Position numbers and translations under genes: made by a program. Of a DNA stretch of 64,000 nucleotides, positions 1 to 8,864 are shown piece after piece. Under the pieces are notes generated by a model. It was not told the origin of the DNA and made no database searches. It saw nothing but the letters and a program-made list of their open reading frames with translations. The stretch lies in the NCBI GenBank assembly GCA_003343565.1, contig QALA01000065.1:1-64000 (forward strand), read 5' to 3'. Each line of letters starts with the position of its first letter. Positions within the stretch are counted from its first letter, which is position 1. Origin of the DNA: Verrucomicrobiota bacterium. GTDB lineage: Bacteria; Verrucomicrobiota; Verrucomicrobiia; Opitutales; Intestinicryptomonadaceae.

Positions 1-585
1 AAAAGTTTTTTGGGAAATCTCTCCCTTGCCCCGGCGGCTTTACAAACAACGGCTTTTAGCCTTTGTACCCGACAGCTTTTCCATAGGACAACTTTTACTC
101 CTCGGCTTTTAGAACCCGGCTCGGCTTTCCGCGAAAGTTTGCAATAAAACCGCTAAAATTTATAGCGGTCGCGAAATTGCGGGGTACATTGTAAAGTACA
201 TTCGGGATACAAATCTTTTTCGCGCCCGCGCGCGAAAAACTTTTTAGACGCCCTTCGCTCTTTTTTTTAGAATGCTCTTTCGGCAATGCGCGGTCGGGGG
301 GCGTTAAAGCTTTCCTCCTCCCTAAAAAGCCGCTTCAAATCGCACGCCAAATTACGCCCAAAATCCCGCCCAAAATTTTGCCCCATTGGAAAGCGCAGAC
401 AAAAGGCATTTCAAAAGACGCTTCCAATCCCAAATGCGAAGCCCAAATGTTTCCGCAATCTCTTTAGATGCCCAAAATTTTTCAATTAGCCGCCGCAATA
501 TCCCCCTCCGAGCAGCATTTCCTACATGTTGTGCATGCGAAAAAAACTGCGCGGACAAGAAACCTAAAAAACGTCCCGGCGGCCT
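1..585. other. Intergenic stretch, no gene recognised
   Basis: This lies beyond the 3' end of dnaJ. All six frames give only short, low-complexity arginine/lysine/phenylalanine-rich readings typical of this genome's noncoding DNA, which is full of AAAATTTT-type and GCAAAATTTT-type strings. I see no RNA gene or strong terminator here. Confidence 0.5.
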
Positions 586-1755
586 TTAGAAAAACTTTTT
601 GTAAAACGGCTCCGATTTTCCCGACGACGACTGCGGCGCGCCCGGATTGTTCGCATCTCCGCAGGCTATTGCAAATTCCTCAAGCTTTTTGCGCTGGTCG
701 TCCGTCATTTTTGTCGGGACTTCGAGATTTATGCGCACATACAAATCCCCGTTGCGGCCGCCGCGAAGCGACGGCATTCCCTGCTCCCGGAGCCGCAACA
801 GCGCCCCCGGCTGCGTGCCCGCAGGAATTTTCAGCGACGCCTTGCCCGTGAGCGTGTCAACCTCGACCGTTCCGCCGAGGGCTGCCATCGTAAACTTTAT
901 GCGAATGTTCGTATACAAATCGTCGCCCTCGCGCTCAAAACGCGGATTTGCGCCGACATATATGACAACGTACAAATCGCCCGGCTGGCCGCCGTTGTAT
1001 CCGGCGTTTCCGGCGCCCGCCTTGCGGAGCCTCGCGCCGGTATAGACGCCCTTGGGAATGTCCAATTTGACCTCTGCGCGCGACTTCACCCTGCCTGCGC
1101 CGCCGCACTTCGGACAGGGATTTTCCACAACGCTTCCCGCGCCGCCGCACTTCGGGCAGGGCTGGCTGAAGCGTATCGGCCCCTTCGACATGGTGACGTG
1201 CCCCGTTCCGTGGCAGGTGGGGCAAGTCTTGCGCGCCGAACCGTCCCTTGAGCCCGTGCCGCCGCAATCCGGGCAGGTCTCCATGCGGTTGTAGCGAATC
1301 GTCTTTTTCGCGCCCGTAGCCGCCTCTTCAAGGCTCACTTCGATTTCTATGCGAATGTCGGAGCCGTCCTCCGGAGCGTTGGCGTCGGGACGGGAATATC
1401 CGCCCTGCCCGCCGCCGAAAAAGTCGTAAAACGCCGCGCCTCCGCCGCCGCCTCCACCGAATACTTCGCGGAATATGTCGAACGGATCCTGAAATCCTCC
1501 GAAGCCGCCCTGCCCGCCTCCGAAGCCGCCCTGCTCAAACGCAGCGTGGCCGAACTGGTCGTATTTGGCGCGCTTCTCGTCGTTGGAGAGCACCTCGTAA
1601 GCCTCGGAAACCCGCTTGAACTTTTCCTCCGCGGACTTGTCGCCCTGATTACGGTCCGGGTGGTATTTCAAGGCGAGCTTGCGGTACGCCTTTTTTATCT
1701 CCTGCTGGGTGGCGTTTTTTTCGACGCCCAACACCTTGTAAAAATCTTCAGCCAT
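586..1755 (-). CDS. dnaJ: Chaperone protein DnaJ (Hsp40)
   Basis: This is the Hsp70 co-chaperone that delivers unfolded substrates to DnaK and stimulates its ATPase. The 389-residue protein shows the full type I layout. A J domain carries the HPD triad at residues 32-34. A Gly/Phe-rich linker (about 75-125) follows, then a zinc-finger region with four CxxCxGxG repeats (CPDCGGTG, CPTCHGTG, CPKCGGAG, CPKCGGAG) and the C-terminal substrate-binding domains. It begins 35 bp after grpE on the same strand, so the two are almost certainly co-transcribed. dnaK is not in the window. I see no CIRCE operator upstream of the pair. Confidence 0.98.
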   Translation of the reverse strand: MAEDFYKVLGVEKNATQQEIKKAYRKLALKYHPDRNQGDKSAEEKFKRVSEAYEVLSNDEKRAKYDQFGHAAFEQGGFGGGQGGFGGFQDPFDIFREVFGGGGGGGAAFYDFFGGGQGGYSRPDANAPEDGSDIRIEIEVSLEEAATGAKKTIRYNRMETCPDCGGTGSRDGSARKTCPTCHGTGHVTMSKGPIRFSQPCPKCGGAGSVVENPCPKCGGAGRVKSRAEVKLDIPKGVYTGARLRKAGAGNAGYNGGQPGDLYVVIYVGANPRFEREGDDLYTNIRIKFTMAALGGTVEVDTLTGKASLKIPAGTQPGALLRLREQGMPSLRGGRNGDLYVRINLEVPTKMTDDQRKKLEEFAIACGDANNPGAPQSSSGKSEPFYKKFF

Positions 1756-1790
1756 TGCGAAACCTCACAGCGCGAATCACAGCGCGCGCG

Positions 1791-2468
1791 TCACTTGTTT
1801 TTTCCGCCGTCCGACGGGCCGCTGGAAACCACCACGCTCGCCGGCCGCACGAGCCTGCCGTTGAGGGTGTATCCGCGCCTCATGACTTTTATGACCACGT
1901 TTTCCGGAACTTCGTCGGAAGGTTCGTGGGCAACGCAGTCCTCCAGCTGCGGATTGAACTGCATGCCCTCGGCGCAGACCTCCTTTACGCCGTAATTTTC
2001 GAGAATCTTGTTGACCTGCGAGCACACCATCTCAACTCCGGTGGTCAGCGAGGGAGCCTCGTTTGCGGCCTTTGCGGCCTCGATTGCCATTTCCAAATGG
2101 TCGAGCGGCTGAAGCATCTCCTCTATCAGCGGGGCGACGGCGAATTTTGCCAGCTCCTCCTTTTCGCGCTGAACCTTGCGGCGGTACGTGTCCAAATCCG
2201 CGACCGCCCTGAGGTACAAGTCCCTATTTTTCTCGGCCTCTTTGCCGGCCTCCTCAAGGCGCTGAAGAAGCGCGGGAAGGCTCAGGCTCTGTTCTTGGCG
2301 CGCCATTTGCTCCAAGGCGTCAGACGTCTGCTCCTCGCCGGCCTGCGCGAACATGCGCTCCTCCGGCGTCGACGGTTCCTTATCGCAATCCGGCCCGGCG
2401 TCGCAACGGGGGGCGCCGGATTCCCCGGACTTGCCCGCGCGGGGCTCTTTCTTGTTTTTTTGGCTCAT
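1791..2468 (-). CDS. grpE: Nucleotide exchange factor GrpE
   Basis: GrpE releases ADP from DnaK and completes the Hsp70 cycle. The 225-residue product has a charged, disordered N-terminus (about 1-60), a long helical segment (about 60-125) that forms the coiled-coil dimerisation stalk in this family, and the C-terminal beta domain with the GVEMVCSQ and RPASVVVS signatures. It is first in a grpE-dnaJ operon. Confidence 0.96.
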   Translation of the reverse strand: MSQKNKKEPRAGKSGESGAPRCDAGPDCDKEPSTPEERMFAQAGEEQTSDALEQMARQEQSLSLPALLQRLEEAGKEAEKNRDLYLRAVADLDTYRRKVQREKEELAKFAVAPLIEEMLQPLDHLEMAIEAAKAANEAPSLTTGVEMVCSQVNKILENYGVKEVCAEGMQFNPQLEDCVAHEPSDEVPENVVIKVMRRGYTLNGRLVRPASVVVSSGPSDGGKNK

Positions 2469-2506
2469 GGTACTTTCCTAAATGTCGGCAAAAATTTGCG
2501 CTCAAA

Positions 2507-2540
2507 CTTATAGTATCGTAGGCCGGCGCAAAAGTTTTAA
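2507..2540 (-). promoter_or_regulatory. Candidate promoter of grpE-dnaJ
   Basis: Between cca and grpE the minus strand carries TATAAG (2507-2512) in an AT-rich stretch about 40 bp before the grpE start. The -35 hexamer is not convincing, so this is a weak call based on position and the -10 match. Confidence 0.3.
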
Positions 2541-2556
2541 TAAAAATTTAAAGAAT

Positions 2557-3939
2557 TCATATTTGCGCGCGTTTTTCAAGTATCTTATTCTTCAGATATT
2601 CCACGGCTCCGGCCTCGTCCGAAAATTCGCCGTCGAGCTGCGCCTCGTACGCGGCCGCCAAAATCTTGGAAAATTCCGGCGACGGGCTCAATCCCTCAGC
2701 CACAAGATGGCGCCCCAAAAGCAGGGGCTTCGGAGCGGAGTCCCTCACGCGCAGAGCCTCCGCCCGCTCCGTTATCCACAAGCCCTGCGGCGAATCCCCC
2801 GCCTCGACCGGCGGACGCCCGTTCCTGTCCGCGTTGTCCACCCGCACCAGCCTGTCTATGCGCCCCACCTTGTTGGCCAGACGCCTTATCGCGGCGTCTC
2901 CGGCCTTGCTGCGCCACAGTTCCAGCACGGCCATGTGCCGCTCGACCAGCGCGCATACCTGCTCTATGAGCGACTTTTCCCGCGTCATTCGCTCCAAAAA
3001 ACTGCGCGTCGGCCCGCGTCCGAGAACGTCGTGCCCGTGCGAGCGTATGCGGCCGTCCTCGCACAGCCGCGTGCAAAGCGGCTTGCCGAAGTCGTGGCAG
3101 AGCACTGCGAGGCCGACTATGAGATTCTCGCGCTCGTCGTCGATTCTGTCCCGCGCAAAGGAGTCCATGCAATAGGCGGTGTGCGTATAGACGTCGCCCT
3201 CCGGGTGCCACAGTTTGTCCTGCGGGCAGCCGGAGCAGGCGGCCAGCTCCGGAAAGTATTTCAGCCAGCCGCAGTCGCGCAGAAAAAACAGGCCCGCGGA
3301 TATTTTTCTGCCCTTTAAAACCAGCTTCTTCCACTCCTCGAAAACCCTTTCGGGAGCCAGATTTTCAAACGGCGTGCCGCGGCAGATTTCCACGGTCTCA
3401 GGAGCCACGCCGAACTCAAACCGCGCCGCAAACTGCATGGCCCGCAAAACGCGCAAAGGATCTTCGACAAAGCGTTCGGACGTGTGGCGCAAAATCCGCC
3501 TGCGCATGTCCCCGCGCCCGTCGAAGGGATCGACTATCTCGCCGGAGAGGGGATCGCAAAGAATTGCGTTTATGGTGAAGTCGCGGCGCGCGCACGCCTG
3601 TTTGGGAGTCAGAAAAGGGTCGCACTCGACGTCGAATGCGCGGTGTCCGGCGCCGGTCTTGCGCTCGCGGCGGGGAACGCTGACGTCGATATTCATTCCC
3701 TTGACTATCCACACCCCGAAGCTTCTGCCGACCATCTCGACGCGAAATCTGCGCCTCAACATTTTTTCGACCTCGCGCGGCTCGATGCCGTACACCTCTA
3801 TGTCGATGTCCTTCGGCGGCGTCCCCAGAAGGGAGTCGCGCACGCACCCGCCCACCAGAAAGGCCCGTCCGCCGAATTCGCGGGCGGCCTCGCAAATATA
3901 ACGGCAGGCCGCCGCATGTTCGGAGTCCAATTTCAACAT
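2557..3939 (-). CDS. cca: CCA tRNA nucleotidyltransferase with HD domain
   Basis: This class II nucleotidyltransferase adds or repairs the 3' CCA end of tRNAs. The 460-residue protein has the head motif FLVGGCVRDSLLG (residues 27-39) and the metal-binding DID (44-46) of the Pol-beta fold. It also has the RRDFTINAIL motif and the RNA/primer-binding region. In its second half is an HD phosphohydrolase-like domain with histidine and CHDFGK motifs. The HD domain is typical of bacterial CCA-adding enzymes with repair activity. A related poly(A) polymerase cannot be excluded by eye. It is transcribed toward grpE, 88 bp away. Confidence 0.93.
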   Translation of the reverse strand: MLKLDSEHAAACRYICEAAREFGGRAFLVGGCVRDSLLGTPPKDIDIEVYGIEPREVEKMLRRRFRVEMVGRSFGVWIVKGMNIDVSVPRRERKTGAGHRAFDVECDPFLTPKQACARRDFTINAILCDPLSGEIVDPFDGRGDMRRRILRHTSERFVEDPLRVLRAMQFAARFEFGVAPETVEICRGTPFENLAPERVFEEWKKLVLKGRKISAGLFFLRDCGWLKYFPELAACSGCPQDKLWHPEGDVYTHTAYCMDSFARDRIDDERENLIVGLAVLCHDFGKPLCTRLCEDGRIRSHGHDVLGRGPTRSFLERMTREKSLIEQVCALVERHMAVLELWRSKAGDAAIRRLANKVGRIDRLVRVDNADRNGRPPVEAGDSPQGLWITERAEALRVRDSAPKPLLLGRHLVAEGLSPSPEFSKILAAAYEAQLDGEFSDEAGAVEYLKNKILEKRAQI

Positions 3940-4727
3940 CAGCTAAAAAACTTTTCGACCCGATATAGAATACAAAAACCCGCTCCCGTCAAGCGCCCTA
4001 AACGCAAACTTCGACAAAACCGCAAAGTTCGGCAGCGTCTGTCCCGAAAAATTGCAAAGGTCCCCCAAGTCGCCGAACGCGGCAATCATCATTTATATTA
4101 TGTTCGGCGGAAAAATTTTATATCCGGCGAAGGAATCCCGAAAAATTGCAAGATTTCCTAAAATGCCGTTTCAAACCCCTCTTCAAGAGATTGGAATAAA
4201 CTTAACCTTCCGCGTTCGGCGGTTGCAAAAATATTCCGAATTTTTCCGAAATCGCCCGCAAGGCGGTTTTCGAGCCAACCGCCGCGCAAAAAATACCGCC
4301 GCTCGGCGCGCCTTTTTCGATTTCCCAAAGCCTGCAAAATTTTTCAAGTAAGGCAAATTCCGCAGAATTTCCCCGGCAAAAAAACGGCGAAAATGCCCCC
4401 AATCTATCACGCCCCCATTTCCCTCTCCGCCGCATCGAAAAAATTTTTTGCCGTTCCCGCATTGCGGTATAGCGGAATTGCCGCAGATTGCTGAGCGTTG
4501 ATGCTCAATGCGTTCAAAAAATTTCAACGCAATGCCCTTTTCGTGCGCGCCATTTCTTTCTTTCGCCTTTCGCTCGCCAACCGCCGAAACGGAAAAGACC
4601 TTTCCAAAGTTCGGCCCCGTCCCAAGAGCAACCGCCCCCCATTTAAATGCCGCTTAAATGCCGCCGCGATGTCAAAAATGAAATTTTGGTGTTGCAAAAG
4701 AGGCAAAGAGCAATTTCATTGAAATTA
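3940..4727. other. Intergenic region between divergent cca and rodZ-like genes
   Basis: About 790 bp with no supported gene. It should hold both divergent promoters, but no clear pair of hexamers stands out. It is rich in AAAATTTT-like strings, and the ORFs seen are short and basic. Confidence 0.4.
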
Positions 4728-5564
4728 ATGAAGAATTTGGGCGAGAAGTTGAAATCCGCAAGAGAGGCGATGGGCGTATCCGTAAGAGACGTTTCCGAAG
4801 CCACGCGGATTCGCGTCGATTTTATCGACAACATGGAATCCGGGAATTTCTCGTTCGACCTGCCGGAAATATACAAGCGCGGCTTTCTGAGAATTTACGC
4901 CAAGTTTTTGAAATTCAATCCGGAGGAGATTCTTGACGAGTACTCTTCAGGCTATCCGCAGGGCCGTTTTGACGAGCAGCGGCACAAGCATTTGCTCCCG
5001 CGCAAAACCGCAAAAATCGCGCCGGAAATAGTAGACCACCCGTCGCGCTATGAGGAGGAACTCCAAGAGGAAAGCCTCGACGGCAAAAAATCTTCCGAGG
5101 ACGACCAGACGTACCAATACTTGAAAATAGGCGGCGTGTTTGTCGGGGTTCTTCTCGGAGTGGTCGTATTGGTATCGCTGATTTCCGCCGCGATGCGCCC
5201 GTCTCCGCCGAAGGAGAACGCGGATATCGCAATGACGAACAGCACCGCGAACACGGCCGGCATGAATGCCGACATCTCCACCGCGCCCGCAAAGAATGCC
5301 GACAAGGAGTTTGTATTCACAATCTCCGCCCTGGCCGACACCTACGCGATTGTCTCCCACGAGGACGAAAAGGACAAGCCGCTGTTCACCGGTTCGCTCG
5401 ACGCCGGCACGACAAAAACTTTCAAGACCAAAAAGCCGCTGATTGTGACGGTGACGGACATAAACAACGTAAAGATGACGCGTTCGCCCGTGCCGCTTTC
5501 GATTCCTTCGACAATGAAGGGCTATTTCAAAGGCCGCATCGTTTACGACGCCAAAGAGAAATAA
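4728..5564 (+). CDS. RodZ-like HTH/transmembrane protein with C-terminal DUF4115-type domain
   Basis: A 278-residue bitopic protein. It has an N-terminal Cro/CI-type helix-turn-helix of the HTH_25 class (residues 4-70, with the ATRIRVDFIDNMESG signature), a charged linker, one transmembrane helix at about 133-155 and a periplasmic beta-rich domain (about 190-278) of the kind found in RodZ. RodZ links MreB filaments to the wall-elongation machinery, and by family this is the likely role. I chose the ATG at 4728 because the homology starts there; an upstream in-frame ATG at 4647 adds 27 residues of unconserved sequence. A terminator follows directly. Confidence 0.85.
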   Translation: MKNLGEKLKSAREAMGVSVRDVSEATRIRVDFIDNMESGNFSFDLPEIYKRGFLRIYAKFLKFNPEEILDEYSSGYPQGRFDEQRHKHLLPRKTAKIAPEIVDHPSRYEEELQEESLDGKKSSEDDQTYQYLKIGGVFVGVLLGVVVLVSLISAAMRPSPPKENADIAMTNSTANTAGMNADISTAPAKNADKEFVFTISALADTYAIVSHEDEKDKPLFTGSLDAGTTKTFKTKKPLIVTVTDINNVKMTRSPVPLSIPSTMKGYFKGRIVYDAKEK

Positions 5565-5591
5565 TTTTGTATTGTATTCAGTTGTAGTTTG

Positions 5592-5623
5592 GGGGAGGGT
5601 TCGAAAGAGCCCTCCTCTTTTTT
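5592..5623 (+). terminator. Rho-independent terminator after the rodZ-like gene
   Basis: A GGAGGG...CCCTCC hairpin followed by a T-rich tract starts 27 bp after the stop codon. Confidence 0.8.
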
Positions 5624-6643
5624 CGCCGATTTATCCAGAAGCCGCGGAACAAACGGCGCGGCCGGCCCATGGCGGTAAAACTTCATTAAAAACGAAACGC
5701 AAAAATTTCATTTCCCGAACACGCCGAAAAACGGCGGTGAGACCGCAAGATTGTCCGGTTTCGGCGGCTGTGCAAATTAATGCAAACGGCAGCGCAATTT
5801 CCCGCATTTTTTTGACAATGCGCCCTTCCGGATAAGAAATCGCGCAGCCGAAACCGCCGCATTTAGAAACGCTAAAAGCCGCGCCGCAAAAGACGCGACC
5901 AACCCTTTGCCGAACCCGCTCTTGTCGAAGAAAAAAACGAACGAAAGACGAAACGGATACGCGGCCGTTCGGAGGCATTTTGGCGGTCGCTCGGCTTATC
6001 CGCCCTAAATCTTGAAGCGCAAATGTCAAGCTAAGTCCGAACTCGTTCGACGCAGCCGTTCAACCCGAACTTCCGAAAAATTCAATATCTACTCCCGAAA
6101 GAAATGGAAAAACAACGCCCTCTCTCTTCGGCAATTCTAAAGACGCGAACAAAACCATTGTTTCGGCGGCACATATTCCAACGGGCGGGCGCGCAAATAA
6201 CGGGCACGCACGCAAACGTCGCGCGGACAAATTGCAAAGCTTTTTTCGCGCAACGCCCGCAATATCAATACGCGCTAAATATGCGCACACGCGACCGGTG
6301 CAATACGCCCAAATTTCAAAGACAAGTCCCCAAGTTCGGGGGGTAATACTCAAACACTCCGCTCAACGAGCTCCCAAGTTCGAACGCGAATGCCCAAATA
6401 TCCCGCTCATTTTCCCGCGCAAAAAAGGCCGAAAAAAAATTTGCCAAACGCAAAAAATGCGGCAAAGCGGTCGCAACCCGACGCCAAAACCGCGCGCGAA
6501 ACGCGGTTTTTACAAACGCAAGAACCTCCGCAATTCGGAAGGGTTGATTTCACGCCCCAACCCTCCCATATCCATTCGGCCGCGCAAGCTAAGCGAGTGC
6601 GCGAAACGCGGCCCTACCGGCGTTGTGCGCCGCCTCTTGAGCG
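5624..6643. other. Long intergenic region, nothing recognised
   Basis: About 1 kb between the rodZ-like terminator and the 3' end of the C_GCAxxG_C_C gene. Reading frames are open in places but low-complexity and basic, without ribosome sites or family motifs. No RNA gene recognised. Confidence 0.4.
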
Positions 6644-6958
6644 TCACAAAAGCTCCGTTGCGACGCGCACGCACTCTTCGCACGGCGCCATGCGCCCGCC
6701 TTTTATTTCCGCGCACTTCGACGACCCTATGCGCCTTGCAAACTCCGCCTCAAGTTCCTCCGGATTCCGGTCGGTGACGAGTTTTGCCGCATAAATCGCC
6801 CCGCAAAGTCCGTCGGGCGCCCGCCCGCCGCTCGCCCGTTTGAGCTTTTCGGACATGTCCGCGTCCATCTGCGCGCATGCCGCGTACACCGCCTGCGCGC
6901 ACGAATACGGCTTGCGAAAATGCGAAAGCGCCTTTTCCACTTTTTTTGCGTCCGCCAT
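6644..6958 (-). CDS. C_GCAxxG_C_C family cysteine-rich protein
   Basis: A 104-residue protein matching the C_GCAxxG_C_C pattern. It has a helical N-terminus with YSCAQAV (C20), then GLCGAIYAA (C52), and a C-terminal C82 and CEEC (C93, C96). The family is thought to be redox-active or metal-binding; the substrate is unknown. A strong ribosome site (AAGGAG) lies about 12 bp upstream of the ATG. The gene follows rph and its downstream remnant on the same strand with 26 bp spacing, so it is probably in the rph transcript. Confidence 0.75.
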   Translation of the reverse strand: MADAKKVEKALSHFRKPYSCAQAVYAACAQMDADMSEKLKRASGGRAPDGLCGAIYAAKLVTDRNPEELEAEFARRIGSSKCAEIKGGRMAPCEECVRVATELL

Positions 6959-6984
6959 AATTCAACTCTCCTTAAGTTTTCTGT

Positions 6985-7149
6985 TTATTTGTCAAAATAG
7001 ATTATATCGGAAATCGCCTCCCTCGACGTAAGCACAAGCGGATAGTCCGCTATGGGAAGGTTGCGCCCGCGCCGCGAGAGCGAATATGCCGCGCCCGTCA
7101 TCATGTCGACCAACACGGGTTCCTTCAGGGGCTTCGGCGCGTCCGGAAC
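6985..7149 (-). pseudogene. 54-codon coding remnant in frame behind the rph stop codon
   Basis: Directly after the TGA of rph the same frame stays open for 54 codons, to a TAA at 6985. The translation is not low-complexity: it contains KEPVLVDMMTGAAYSL and NLPIADYPLVLTSREAI. This resembles, from memory, the last beta-strands of glycoside-hydrolase C-terminal domains (the pattern 'P-V-L-V-D-x-x-T-G ... D-Y-P'). It has no good start of its own. It may be the surviving 3' end of a deleted gene, a decayed C-terminal extension of RNase PH, or a short translated ORF starting at the internal ATGs (7099-7104). Confidence 0.45.
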
Positions 7150-7908
7150 TCAAGCCGACGCCGCAATCGCCGAATCTATCGCCGCCCGCTGGAGCCCCAA
7201 AATCTCCCCGATTCCCTTCTTGGCAAGAGCGCACATCTCGGCGACCTGCGAGCCGTCGAAAACCGCCTCCTCTCCGCTGAACTGAAGCTCGACAAATTTC
7301 GCCGAACCGGTCATGACCACGTTCGCATCGACATCGGCGTCGACGTCCTCCGAATACGGCAAATCCAGCAGCGCGCGCCCGCCCAAAAGCCCGACGCTCA
7401 CCGCCGCGACGGAATCGACAAACGGGTCGGACTCCAACTCTCCGCGCTTCAAGAGTCCGGCCACGGCGATTTTCGCGGCAACGTAAGCCCCGCATATCGA
7501 GGCCGTGCGCGTCCCGCCGTCGGCCTGAATTACGTCGCAGTCTAAAAAGAGCGTGAAGCCGGCCAGTTTCTCCAAGTCCGCCACCGCGCGTATCGAACGC
7601 CCGATCAGCCGCTGGATTTCCATCGCCCTGCCGTCGGGCTTGAGGGCCGACGGGCGCGGTTTGCGCGACGGCGTGGAATAAGGCATCATCGAATACTCCG
7701 CAGTAATCCACCCCTTCGGGGGATTGGCGCCCATTAGCCACGACGGCACGCGCCTCTCAATACATGCCGCGCATATCACGCGGGTATTCCCGAATGTCGC
7801 AAGCGCCGATCCTCCCGCATTCGCCGCAACTCCCGTTTGAAACGATACGGGCCTGAGTTCGTCAAAAGCGCGCCCGTCCGCGCGCGCACCCTCACTTCGA
7901 TTTTCCAT
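7150..7908 (-). CDS. rph: Ribonuclease PH
   Basis: This phosphorolytic 3'-5' exoribonuclease trims tRNA 3' ends. The 252-residue product has the family pattern throughout: RADGR near the N-terminus, a TRVICAACIE strand, GWITAEYSMMPYST with the downstream basic residues, an EIQRLIGRSIRAV helix, and the LDCDVIQADGGTRTASI active-site segment with the phosphate-binding GGTR. I chose the ATG at 7908 because the upstream 20 codons in the longer frame are unconserved. The stop is TGA and the frame continues open behind it (see 6985-7149). Confidence 0.95.
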   Translation of the reverse strand: MENRSEGARADGRAFDELRPVSFQTGVAANAGGSALATFGNTRVICAACIERRVPSWLMGANPPKGWITAEYSMMPYSTPSRKPRPSALKPDGRAMEIQRLIGRSIRAVADLEKLAGFTLFLDCDVIQADGGTRTASICGAYVAAKIAVAGLLKRGELESDPFVDSVAAVSVGLLGGRALLDLPYSEDVDADVDANVVMTGSAKFVELQFSGEEAVFDGSQVAEMCALAKKGIGEILGLQRAAIDSAIAASA

Positions 7909-7967
7909 ACGAACGCACTTTGCCAAGCGCGCCCGTCTTTTGCCACAAAAAAACGCGGACGAGCGCA

Positions 7968-7996
7968 ATTATATTTTGCAAAAATCGGCGCGAACC
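7968..7996 (-). promoter_or_regulatory. Candidate sigma-70 promoter for rph
   Basis: On the minus strand a perfect TATAAT (7968-7973) sits 17 bp downstream of GGTTCG (7991-7996), about 60 bp before the rph start. The -10 and spacing are excellent, but the -35 is poor. Confidence 0.45.
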
Positions 7997-8048
7997 ATTT
8001 AGTAGACGGCATTACTATTATTATAGAAACATACGATACAAGGCAAAT

Positions 8049-8747
8049 ATGGAACACGCTGAAAGCAAAAATTTCACCTACTCGGCGGCGATTGCGGCCG
8101 AGCGCGCCGAATTTATAAGAAAGACCTACCTCAACTTGGCGGTCGCACTGGCGGTTTTCGCGGGATTGGAGGCGTTTTTGCTCTCGTGGCAGCCGGCGGT
8201 TGCGCTGGCGGCCAGAATGGTCGAGGGAAACAACTGGCTGCTGGTGCTGCTGGCTTTGATGGGGATTTCGTGGATTGCAAATTCATGGGCGGCAAACAGG
8301 TCGTCGCTCGGCACCCAATATGCGGGGCTCTATTTGTACGTAATTGCCGAAGCCGTGGTGTTTCTCCCGCTCCTGCTGCTCGCAAAGGCGATAGCCCCGC
8401 AGGCGATTCCGCAAGCCGCAATTCTGACCGGCGCGCTCGCGGCGGGACTGATGTTTTACGTCTTCATATCGGGCAAAGACTTCCATTTCCTACGCCCGAT
8501 ACTCACAATAGGATTTTTCGTGTCGATCGGCCTGATAGTCTGCGCGATATTGTTCGGACTCCAACTCGGACTGTGGTTTTCCGGCGCGATGATTGTCTTT
8601 GCGTCCATAGCCGTAATATATCAAACCGGCGCAATTATGCGCGATTACGACAACTCGCAATACGTTTCCGCGGCCCTCGGACTGTTCGCGGCAATCGCGC
8701 TGATGTTCTGGTACATTTTGCAATTCATACTGATGTCCAGAAGGTAG
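8049..8747 (+). CDS. Bax inhibitor-1 / YccA family membrane protein
   Basis: A 232-residue integral membrane protein with about seven hydrophobic helices, matching the UPF0005/BI-1 family. The cytosolic N-terminus (about 30 residues) leads into a series of helices, with the typical GLMFYVFISGKDFHFL region and a C-terminal ALGLFAAIALMFWYILQF. Bacterial members include YccA, an FtsH modulator, and calcium-leak channels; which role applies here cannot be told. The ATG at 8049 is preferred to an upstream in-frame ATG because the family N-terminus starts there. It is divergent from rph. Confidence 0.85.
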   Translation: MEHAESKNFTYSAAIAAERAEFIRKTYLNLAVALAVFAGLEAFLLSWQPAVALAARMVEGNNWLLVLLALMGISWIANSWAANRSSLGTQYAGLYLYVIAEAVVFLPLLLLAKAIAPQAIPQAAILTGALAAGLMFYVFISGKDFHFLRPILTIGFFVSIGLIVCAILFGLQLGLWFSGAMIVFASIAVIYQTGAIMRDYDNSQYVSAALGLFAAIALMFWYILQFILMSRR

Positions 8748-8784
8748 GCGCGCCGCTTCGGCGCCGAATCCGCAAATGACGACG

Positions 8785-8825
8785 ACGCTTCCAATGCCGA
8801 TTTGAAGCGTTCGGGAAGTTTTTTT
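8785..8825 (+). terminator. Possible terminator after the BI-1 family gene
   Basis: A 7-bp stem, ACGCTTC/GAAGCGT, with a 12-nt loop is followed 8 nt later by seven T residues. The gap before the T tract makes it less than ideal. The same stretch is the metK leader; I see no SAM riboswitch fold in it. Confidence 0.35.
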
Positions 8826-8864
8826 ACTTGAATGCGGATACGGCGGGTGTATGTTTTCTGCCTC

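Noticed and set aside
6992..7741. A 249-codon frame overlapping rph on the same strand
   Set aside because: Out-of-frame reading of rph and its tail; Arg/Gly-rich shadow.
8748..8864. SAM riboswitch in the metK leader
   Set aside because: Only about 117 bp, with a terminator-like hairpin belonging to the upstream gene; no conserved SAM-I/II/IV core recognised.
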